A stretch of 19,283 bases of DNA from VGWB01 sp964480945. Its GTDB lineage: Bacteria; Bacteroidota; Ignavibacteria; UBA10030. A program made the translations under genes and the position numbers. Shown here one piece after another: positions 7,924 to 14,754 of this stretch. The notes under the pieces are model-generated. The model had not been told where the DNA came from. It saw nothing but the letters and a program-made list of their open reading frames with translations, and ran no database searches. How positions within the stretch are numbered: position 1 is the first letter of the stretch; every line of letters begins with the position of its first letter. The stretch covers positions 1 through 19,283 of the forward strand of contig CAYZRX010000076.1 in NCBI GenBank assembly GCA_964480945.1, given 5' to 3'.

Positions 7924-9438
7924 ATGAGAAGAGAACGTTCGGCGACATCTCACGAAACGAATCCTTCACGAAGGAAGTTCATAAAGAACGTCGGTACCGC
8001 TGCCGCAGGTTTGCTCGTTGTGCCGTATTTGAAACCATCGGGAGTCTTTGCATACAACCATATGCAGAGTTCTTCGTTTCTCGCGACGGTTGGCATCTGT
8101 AACACGGCAAACACGGCTGCGGATAGCTATGTGTATGACGATGCTGGTGGCGGAGTCAAGCAGAAGGTGAAATACCTTCTTGATTTGCTTGACCAAAACC
8201 AGTCTGGTGCGGCCTCCGCTCTGTTCAGCAAGGGGAGGAAAGTAGCTCTCAAGATCAATCTGACAGGCGGTTCAGGTACCGCCTCAAGCTCGAAGTTGGG
8301 CGGATACACCATTACCGAGGCGATGTGGACTCATCCGGCAGTCATCCAGGCGGTCGGTCAGTACATCCTTGATGCTGGCGTCAATCCTTCCGATCTCTCT
8401 ATCGTGGAGTCCTTCTGGGATGCAACATGGCAGAGCTCCGGCTCGACAGCCCCCTTTGGCTCCAATGACAAGTTTGGCTATCGGGAGGTTCAGCAGGCGC
8501 TGGGCTGCAACGTCGTAGACCTCAATGATACCACCGCTGCGAATATCGAAGCAGTTCCGACGGGGAGCAACTATTTCAACTTCGCGTCGCTCACGATGAA
8601 CAAAATCCTGCATTCTGTCGATGTCTATGTCTCCATCCCGAAGTTGAAACACCACTCTGCAGCTGGTCTCACGTGTGCCCTTAAGAACCAGGTCGGGATA
8701 GTCCCCAAATCGTTGTACATGATAACCAATGACAACGGTCGCAGAGGAGCACTTCATCATCCGACCAGCACGGCGGCGGAATGGACCTACTTGCCGAGGA
8801 CGATTTGCGATCTGAATGCGGCGCGGCCGGTCCACCTCGCTGTTGTCGATGGGATCAAAAACTCGACGGGTGGGGAGGGGGCCTGGTGCGCGAATTTTGC
8901 ACCGTGCTCAAAGCATGCGCTCTTTGCAGGACTGGACCCCGTTGCCACCGATAGCATCGGTGCGAAGATCATGGGATTGGACTCGGAGGCAGCGAGCTTG
9001 CCCCTCCCTGCACCCATGACAAACGGTACAGCAACATCCTCAACGACCGACAACCATCTTTACCTCCTCAACGCAAAAGGTGTCGGCACGAATCAGCTCA
9101 GTGAGATTCAGCTTGTCGGTGATGGAACAGGCCTGGCGACGTCTGTGAGTCACCACCTCAAACCATCGCAACCCTCTGAGTTTCAATTGTGCTCGAATTA
9201 CCCGAACCCGTTCAATCCTTCGACCATGATCGCGTTCTATTTGCCACGCAATGAGTACGTGAAGTTAACAGTATATGACATCACGGGCCGAGCGATTGAG
9301 ACGCTTGTTGAGGGCGAGGTTCCATCGGGGGAGCATCGGCTGCAATGGAGCGCATCAGGTCTCGCCAGCGGAGTCTACCTCTGCCGAATGGTATCGAGGG
9401 GTTTTTCCGAAACAATCAAGATGGTGTATCAGAAATAA
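7924..9438 (+). CDS. DUF362 protein with Tat signal and T9SS type A sorting domain
   Basis: Function unknown. ATG 7924 follows AGGAG about 7 bases upstream. A Tat signal is plain: SRRKFIK at residues 15-21, then an Ala/Gly-rich segment ending in SGVFA. The body carries DUF362 hallmarks: PKLKHHSAAGLTCALKNQVG around 240-258 and a Lys-rich VALKINLTGGSG stretch earlier. From about 415 to 504 is a type A T9SS C-terminal domain (FQLCSNYPNPFNPS, VYDITGRAIETL, GLASGVYLCRM), predicting release or anchoring at the cell surface. Several Cys residues lie in the body (for example GAWCANFAPCS), but no ferredoxin CxxCxxC cluster is seen. It sits between GH3 and GH51 on the same strand, 44 bases after GH3, and begins the GC-richer stretch. 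A redox or cofactor role would explain Tat export of a folded protein, but that is inference. Confidence 0.85.
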   Translation: MRRERSATSHETNPSRRKFIKNVGTAAAGLLVVPYLKPSGVFAYNHMQSSSFLATVGICNTANTAADSYVYDDAGGGVKQKVKYLLDLLDQNQSGAASALFSKGRKVALKINLTGGSGTASSSKLGGYTITEAMWTHPAVIQAVGQYILDAGVNPSDLSIVESFWDATWQSSGSTAPFGSNDKFGYREVQQALGCNVVDLNDTTAANIEAVPTGSNYFNFASLTMNKILHSVDVYVSIPKLKHHSAAGLTCALKNQVGIVPKSLYMITNDNGRRGALHHPTSTAAEWTYLPRTICDLNAARPVHLAVVDGIKNSTGGEGAWCANFAPCSKHALFAGLDPVATDSIGAKIMGLDSEAASLPLPAPMTNGTATSSTTDNHLYLLNAKGVGTNQLSEIQLVGDGTGLATSVSHHLKPSQPSEFQLCSNYPNPFNPSTMIAFYLPRNEYVKLTVYDITGRAIETLVEGEVPSGEHRLQWSASGLASGVYLCRMVSRGFSETIKMVYQK

Positions 9439-9560
9439 GGGGCTTTTGATCCTTTTCGTACACTTTATCTCCACAATCTCCTTTCGAAACGAGGAGGATG
9501 TACTATCGCCGGCAAGTGCTGTCGGCTCAGGCAGTGCAGGTCAAATTTGTGACACTTATC

Positions 9561-9565
9561 GGGAG
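9561..9565 (+). promoter_or_regulatory. Ribosome binding site deciding the GH51a start
   Basis: GGGAG lies eight bases before ATG 9574. The frame could also open at GTG 9565, but that codon overlaps this site, so ATG 9574 is preferred. Confidence 0.6.
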
Positions 9566-9573
9566 TGTTAACA

Positions 9574-11139
9574 ATGACTAGAAAAGGTATTTTGATCATC
9601 TTTGCGCTTCTCTGCCTTCCAAGTGTCCTGCTGGCGCAATCAGCAATGAATACGCTGGTCGTGCATGCCGATGCCCCCAAAGGCACCATCAGCAAGTATA
9701 TCTACGGACAATTTGCGGAGCACCTCGGACGCGGCATCTACGGAGGTGTTTGGGCGGGAGAGAACAGCTCCATTCCCAATACGCGCGGCATACGCAACGA
9801 CGTTGTTGCCGCGCTGAAGAGCATTAAAGTTTCGGCGATTCGATGGCCCGGAGGGTGTTTTGCAGATGAATATCACTGGAAGGACGGGATCGGCCCGCGC
9901 GCCGATCGCCCCAAGATCATCAATACGAATTGGGGAGGAGTCACGGAGGACAACAGCTTCGGGACGCATGAATTCATGGATCTGTGCGAACAGATCGGCT
10001 GTGAGCCTGTCATTTGCGGAAACATCGGAAGCGGCACGGTGAAGGAAATGTCGGCCTGGGTTCAGTATCTCACTTCCGACGGCGATAATCCTATGACCCA
10101 ACTGCGCAAGAAGAACGGCAGGGAGAAGCCCTGGAAGGTGAAGTTCTGGGGGGTGGGGAATGAGACATGGGGATGCGGCGGCATCATGTCGGCCGATTTC
10201 TACGCCAATGAGCTCGCACGGTACTCCTTCTTCCTCAAGAACTATGGCGGCAATGCACTCTACAAGATCTCTTCCGGCGGACTCCCGGAGGACTACAACT
10301 GGACTGAAACAATCATGAAGAAATGGAAGGGCGCAGACGGATGGCTTCAGGGGTTCTTGAGCGGCTACTCTCTGCATTTCTACACGGTGAACGACTGGAG
10401 CAAAAAGGGGTCTGCAACGCATTTTTCCGAGAGCGATTGGTTCGCCACACTTTCAAAAACTCTGCAGATGGAGGAATTGATTACGAAGCATTCGGCAATT
10501 ATGGACAAGTACGACCCGCAGAAAAGAATCGGCCTGATCGTGGACGAGTGGGGGACCTGGTATGACGTTGAGCCGGGAACCAATCCGGGTTTTCTCTATC
10601 AACAAAACAGCCTCCGCGATGCGATGGTTGCGGCTGTTAACCTCAACATCTTCCACAAGCACTGTGATCGTGTGAAGATGGCGAACATCGCTCAAATGGT
10701 GAATGTGCTGCAAGCGATGATCTTGACAAGGGAAAGTGAGATCGTGCTGACCCCGACCTACTATGTCTTCAAGATGTATTCCGTGCATCAGGACGCTGCG
10801 CTGCTGCCGGTAGATTTGCAGAGCGAATCGTACACCAACGGTACGGATTCGATACCGGCGTTGAGCGTCTCTGCATCGAGGGACGAGGAAGGAAGAATCC
10901 ATGTCTCCATCGCAAATCTCGACCCGACGAAAGCGCAGAACTTACGGTGCGCATTGGAGGGAACAACCGTCTCGAGAGTCTCCGGTGAAATTATCACGGC
11001 GGCAACGATGAATGCGTACAACGATTTTGGCAAGCCGGAAGCAGTGAATATGCAACCGTTCACAGGTGCGCAACTGCGAGACGGAATTCTCACTGTTACG
11101 CTTCCTGCAAGATCCATCGTGACGCTTGAGGTGAATTGA
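9574..11139 (+). CDS. GH51 alpha-L-arabinofuranosidase, first copy
   Basis: Exported retaining alpha-L-arabinofuranosidase of 521 aa that removes arabinose from arabinoxylan or arabino-oligosaccharides. Signal peptide cut at A21|Q22. Family landmarks in order: IYGQFAEHLGRGIYGG, AIRWPGGCFADEYHW, acid/base E197 in WGVGNETWGCGG, nucleophile E325 in IVDEWGTWYD, then the C-terminal beta-sandwich with MANIAQMVNVLQAM and LTPTYYVF. This is the classical GH51 layout and all key residues are present. It is preceded by 135 bases after the DUF362 gene and followed 155 bases later by a second, different GH51. The DNA is GC-rich compared with the GH95-GH3 part (a sampled line, 9841-9900, is 37 of 60 G+C). 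No lipobox or T9SS tail, so predicted periplasmic. Confidence 0.95.
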   Translation: MTRKGILIIFALLCLPSVLLAQSAMNTLVVHADAPKGTISKYIYGQFAEHLGRGIYGGVWAGENSSIPNTRGIRNDVVAALKSIKVSAIRWPGGCFADEYHWKDGIGPRADRPKIINTNWGGVTEDNSFGTHEFMDLCEQIGCEPVICGNIGSGTVKEMSAWVQYLTSDGDNPMTQLRKKNGREKPWKVKFWGVGNETWGCGGIMSADFYANELARYSFFLKNYGGNALYKISSGGLPEDYNWTETIMKKWKGADGWLQGFLSGYSLHFYTVNDWSKKGSATHFSESDWFATLSKTLQMEELITKHSAIMDKYDPQKRIGLIVDEWGTWYDVEPGTNPGFLYQQNSLRDAMVAAVNLNIFHKHCDRVKMANIAQMVNVLQAMILTRESEIVLTPTYYVFKMYSVHQDAALLPVDLQSESYTNGTDSIPALSVSASRDEEGRIHVSIANLDPTKAQNLRCALEGTTVSRVSGEIITAATMNAYNDFGKPEAVNMQPFTGAQLRDGILTVTLPARSIVTLEVN

Positions 11140-11283
11140 CTCGGCAATGAGCATGAGAATCACGTCGTTGGAAGGCAGCGTACGGGCGGATCACGCGTCC
11201 AACGCAGCTGATCAATAGCATTGCTCCTAAGCTTTGCTTTGCCTCTGTTTCAGATCCAATTCATTGGTTGCATTTATTTTCAT

Positions 11284-11288
11284 GGAGG
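11284..11288 (+). promoter_or_regulatory. Ribosome binding site deciding the GH51b start
   Basis: GGAGG sits six bases before ATG 11295 and supports that codon over the earlier in-frame codon at 11268, which would put extra residues before the signal peptide. Confidence 0.7.
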
Positions 11289-11294
11289 TGTCTC

Positions 11295-12821
11295 ATGAAA
11301 AGAATACTTCTCGCGCTGGTTATCTTTCTGCCCTTCCTCGCCCACGCCCAGCGGGCGAGGATTATGATCGATACTGCCCGCGTTATTGGCGCAATCGACC
11401 CGAAGATCTACGGCATCTTTATGGAGCCGATAGGGTTCAGCGGGAGGCGGTTGGGCCCAAATCAGCGGCCGTTTAACACCCTGTACGGATCGGTGTACGA
11501 TCCCGGCTCGCCTTTTGCGAACAAGGACGGCTTCGATACCCGCTATATTGATGCGGCAAAGGAGCTGAAAATAACCAACATGCGCTGGCCAGGCGGGAAC
11601 TACACTGCCGATTACCACTGGATGGACGGCATCGGCCCCAAAGACAAACGTCCCAAGCTCAAAGACCTTGCCTGGGGATACATCGACAGCAATAAGGTTG
11701 GGACCGACGAATGGATAGAACTGAACGAAGCCATCGGATCGGAGAACGTCGTGTGCATCAACGGGGGGACCGGCACACTCGATGAAGCGGCGCACTGGGT
11801 GGAATACTGCAATTTGGAGCCCGGGACCTACTACGCCGACCTCCGCGCCAAGCACGGTCATCCGAAACCGTACGGCGTAGTGTACTGGGACCTCGGAAAC
11901 GAGGTCGACGGCGAGCCATGGATCATCGCGCACAAGGATGCAGACGACTACATCAAGTTCGCAACGGAAGCGGCGAAGATTATGAAGAATGCCGGCGACA
12001 GCCTTTCATTTATTATCAGCGGCTCATCGTGGTATACTCCCGATGGGAAATGGGTGGACTGGAATCAGAAGGTGATTACGGGGCTAAGGGACATCGCCGA
12101 CTATGTTTCGATTCACGGTTACTGGGAAAATTCGCGGGACTACTACACCTACATGGGGCAGAGTGCGATGGATGTGGAGCGGAAGATCACCACGACCGCT
12201 GATATCATTTCGGTTGTCAGATCAAAATACATGATGACACGATCGATCTTTGTCGCCTTCGATGAGTGGGGCGCGTTCGGCAGAAGCTTGCTCTCCACGC
12301 TTGCAATGGCGCAGTACTTCAATTCGTTCATCCGCCATGCCGATGTGGTGAAGATGGCGAACTTCACTTTGCTGACATCCATTCTGGATCGGGACAGGGA
12401 AGGAAGACTTTTCAAGTCGCCGCTCTTCTATACGTTCAAACTCTTTTCAAACAATTGTCTGGGCAGCTCGCTCGATGCGTCGGTGCAATGCGACACATTC
12501 AGCACGAGCAGCTACTACAAGGACATTCCGTATCTGGATGTCACGAGCGTTTATGACAAGGAGACGAAGTCGCTCGTCGTCAACGTGGTGAACCGACACA
12601 AAGAGAAAGCGATAGCCACGGAGATCGTGAGCCAGTCAGGTACCTTTGCAGGAAGGGCCACTGTGCAAGAGATCAACGGCGAGGATATTCAGGCCCCGTA
12701 CACGTTCGAGAAACAGAAGCAGTATGTCCCGGTGCCGAAAGAGATTGAAGCAAAGGGAAACAGGTTCACTTATTCGTTCCTCCCACATTCGTTCACGCAG
12801 ATAACTGTGAGAATTGATTAG
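11295..12821 (+). CDS. GH51 alpha-L-arabinofuranosidase, second divergent copy
   Basis: Second exported GH51 enzyme, 508 aa, starting at ATG 11295 behind GGAGG. Signal peptide cut at A18|Q19. Landmarks: IYGIFMEPIGFSGRR, NMRWPGGNYTADYHW, acid/base E203 in WDLGNEVDGEPW and nucleophile E324 in VAFDEWGAFGR, then KMANFTLLTSIL and a C-terminal beta domain. It differs from the first copy at the active-site edges (EPIGFSG against EHLGRGI; NEVDGEPW against NETWGCGG), so it belongs to a different GH51 subgroup rather than being a recent duplicate. A different arabinose linkage or substrate length is likely; some GH51 enzymes also act on other pentose or glucan substrates, so arabinofuranosidase is a family-level call. 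GC-rich like its neighbour (36 of 60 G+C in 11881-11940). Predicted periplasmic. Confidence 0.93.
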   Translation: MKRILLALVIFLPFLAHAQRARIMIDTARVIGAIDPKIYGIFMEPIGFSGRRLGPNQRPFNTLYGSVYDPGSPFANKDGFDTRYIDAAKELKITNMRWPGGNYTADYHWMDGIGPKDKRPKLKDLAWGYIDSNKVGTDEWIELNEAIGSENVVCINGGTGTLDEAAHWVEYCNLEPGTYYADLRAKHGHPKPYGVVYWDLGNEVDGEPWIIAHKDADDYIKFATEAAKIMKNAGDSLSFIISGSSWYTPDGKWVDWNQKVITGLRDIADYVSIHGYWENSRDYYTYMGQSAMDVERKITTTADIISVVRSKYMMTRSIFVAFDEWGAFGRSLLSTLAMAQYFNSFIRHADVVKMANFTLLTSILDRDREGRLFKSPLFYTFKLFSNNCLGSSLDASVQCDTFSTSSYYKDIPYLDVTSVYDKETKSLVVNVVNRHKEKAIATEIVSQSGTFAGRATVQEINGEDIQAPYTFEKQKQYVPVPKEIEAKGNRFTYSFLPHSFTQITVRID

Positions 12822-12868
12822 CGGAGTGTAGCTCCCGGAAGAGAAACGAACCTGACGGAAGCACGATC

Positions 12869-13195
12869 ATGAACACAACAGTAGCGTGCCTGTTCGTTGG
12901 GTTGATTTCACTGGCGGCTGACGCGCAAATGAAGAAAGCTGATATATCCGGCATCAAGAACAAGTTTTTGAATATTCCCTATGCGACGGTATCGCATGCC
13001 CAAGAACTCGACATTTGTCTTCCTCATGAAAATAACGGTCCCTCCTCGGCTATTCTTTCGATCCACGGAGGCCACGGACCACTTGGAGCCGTCTATTTTG
13101 ATGTAACCTCCGGAATGCAGGGTGATACGTCGCCGTTGTCGTCTCTGATTCCGAATTGGCGCAAGATTACTTTTCATAAGCTTGGCTTTTCATAA
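12869..13195 (+). pseudogene. Truncated alpha/beta-hydrolase (esterase) N-terminal fragment
   Basis: The 108-codon frame begins with a credible signal peptide (cut at A19|Q20) and then reads like the start of a BD-FAE/Aes-type esterase: NKFLNIPYATVSHAQELDICLP, then LSIHGG with the oxyanion HGG at 66-68. A normal member would run another 200 or more residues with a GxSxGG serine; here the match fades right after HGG and the frame ends at 13195. The remaining 40 residues (from GPLGAVYF on) are not recognisable. It is best read as the 5' remnant of a deleted esterase gene. The intact CE1 gene follows 19 bases later. A functional small exported protein cannot be excluded, but no family of that form comes to mind. 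Confidence 0.7.
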
Positions 13196-13214
13196 ACTCT
13201 GCTAAGGTGACAGA

Positions 13215-14372
13215 ATGAAACGGGGATTAACGATTTTCGTATTCCTTTCTGCATTTGGCGCGATTTGCGCTGCGCAGAACGGTGATTTGAAAAAGGATTC
13301 AAAACCCGCTCCGACAAATGTTCCGGGAGTCGAATTTCCCAGAGTAGATTCTCAACGAAGAGCCATCTTTCGTGTTGAAGCTCCCAATGCACAAAAGGTC
13401 CAGCTCGATCTGAGAGAGGTCTATGATATGGTGAAGGGTGAAGATGGTGCCTGGACGGTAACGACTAAACCACTGGACCCGGGATTCCACTATTACTATC
13501 TCATGATCGACAGTTTTCGTTTTGCAGATCCAGCGAGCGAGTCGTTTTTTGGTGTTGGGAGGATGATGAGCGGGATTGAGATTCCTGCTCCTGATCAAGA
13601 TTTCTATACAGCGAAGAGCGTTCCTCATGGGCAAGTACGGGAGTGCTATTATCTGTCGGAAGTAAGAAAGGGCTATAACAGATTCTGCGTTTACACACCA
13701 CCGGATTACGATAACAACGTAGAAAGACGTTACCCGGTACTTTATCTTCAGCACGGGATGGGTGAGGATGAACGAGGTTGGGTTACACAGGGGAAGTTGA
13801 ATATCATCATGGACAACATGATCGCCGGGGAGCGCTGTAAACCAATGCTCGTCGTAGTTAGCAACGGTGACATAGGTGCGATGTTCAGGCCCAAACCAGG
13901 AGAAGATATCAATGAAGCCCGGAGGCACTTTGGCGAGAATTTCACTCCTATGCTGTTACATGAGATTATTCCATATGTTGAAAAGACATTTCGCGTGCTG
14001 ACCGACAGGGATAACCGGGGAATGGCCGGTCTATCGTGGGGAGGGTACCAGACATTCCAAATCGTGCTGAATAATCTTGACAAGTTTTCATACATGGGAG
14101 GCTTCAGCGGCGCAGGTCTGTTCCATCCCCAAACAGATCTCAAGACAGTTTACAATGGCGTGTTTAGCGATAGTGCGGCATTCAACAAGGAGGTTCACGC
14201 ATTCTTCCTCGGTATTGGATCCAAGGAAGGACCACGCATGAAGACACTGAGCGAGGCGCTACAGAAGGCGGGAATTCATAACACGTATTTTGAATCGGAA
14301 GGAACAGCTCATGAATGGCTGACCTGGCGTAGGTGCCTCTGCCAATTTGCACCGTTGCTTTTCAGAAGGTAA
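13215..14372 (+). CDS. CE1-type esterase (feruloyl/acetylxylan), exported
   Basis: Exported serine esterase of 385 aa, likely to remove feruloyl or acetyl groups from xylan. ATG 13215 has AAGGTGA upstream. Signal peptide cut at A20|Q21; an E-set/CBM48-like beta domain about 40-130 (RAIFRVEAPNAQKVQLDL, GFHYYYLMID); then the esterase-D-like alpha/beta-hydrolase about 140-385. Nucleophile S274 lies in AGLSWGGYQ (the commoner form is GLSMGG), and His366 in GTAHEWLTWRR closes the triad; the oxyanion region is YLQHGMGEDE. The C-terminal LTWRRCLCQFAPLLF is typical of the group. It lies between two broken esterase pieces and upstream of the GH10 gene. Feruloyl versus acetyl specificity cannot be settled from sequence. 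Predicted periplasmic. Confidence 0.92.
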   Translation: MKRGLTIFVFLSAFGAICAAQNGDLKKDSKPAPTNVPGVEFPRVDSQRRAIFRVEAPNAQKVQLDLREVYDMVKGEDGAWTVTTKPLDPGFHYYYLMIDSFRFADPASESFFGVGRMMSGIEIPAPDQDFYTAKSVPHGQVRECYYLSEVRKGYNRFCVYTPPDYDNNVERRYPVLYLQHGMGEDERGWVTQGKLNIIMDNMIAGERCKPMLVVVSNGDIGAMFRPKPGEDINEARRHFGENFTPMLLHEIIPYVEKTFRVLTDRDNRGMAGLSWGGYQTFQIVLNNLDKFSYMGGFSGAGLFHPQTDLKTVYNGVFSDSAAFNKEVHAFFLGIGSKEGPRMKTLSEALQKAGIHNTYFESEGTAHEWLTWRRCLCQFAPLLFRR

Positions 14373-14660
14373 ACACTTCTTGTTTGTTGTGTCGAGCTCT
14401 GGTTGCCGATCCAAAAGAGCATTTCGGACGCACAGTATGAGTTTTTGAAAAGCAACGCACCAATGATTAACAGCAACCTGAAGCTTCTATGGGTCGCGAT
14501 GGGTGGCAAGGAAGATATGGCATACGGCAATTGCCAGATTATGCTTCCGAAATTTGAAGAGTTGAATATCAAGTTTGTATATTACGAATACCCTGGAGGG
14601 CACACCTGGCCGGTGTGGAGAAACGGTCTCTACAACCTGGCGCCGTTCTTGTTCAAGTAG
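14373..14660 (+). pseudogene. C-terminal remnant of a second CE1-type esterase
   Basis: Directly after the CE1 stop, in the same frame, an open stretch runs to TAG 14658-14660. From about 14400 it reads like the last 80 residues of an esterase-D-like protein: LKLLWVAMGGKEDMAYG, FVYYEYPGGHTW (catalytic-His position, codon 14601-14603), WRNGLYNLAPFLFK. It parallels the end of the intact gene (AFFLGIGSKEG, YFESEGTAHEW, APLLF) but is clearly diverged, so it is not a fresh duplicate. It lacks a signal peptide, the N-terminal domain and the nucleophile, and its only possible start is TTG 14403 without a good ribosome site. Best read as a gene decapitated by deletion. Confidence 0.75.
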
Positions 14661-14754
14661 ACATGGAACCTTACCTCCCCTTGATCGCAAACAAGAGAAT
14701 TGTCCTAACTAAACAAGTAAGGATTCTTTCTTCAAGAAATGGACGGAGGCAAAA

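Noticed and set aside
8284..8835. 183-codon minus-strand frame within the DUF362 gene
   Set aside because: Overlaps a well supported gene with Tat and T9SS signals; the translation is Arg-rich and unstructured, typical of a shadow frame.
9640..10422. 260-codon open frame on the minus strand inside the first GH51 gene
   Set aside because: It is antisense to a gene with all GH51 motifs, in GC-rich DNA where long shadow frames are expected, and its translation shows no recognisable domain.
11280..11933. 217-codon minus-strand frame inside the second GH51 gene
   Set aside because: Antisense shadow of a clear GH51 coding region, with no family resemblance of its own.
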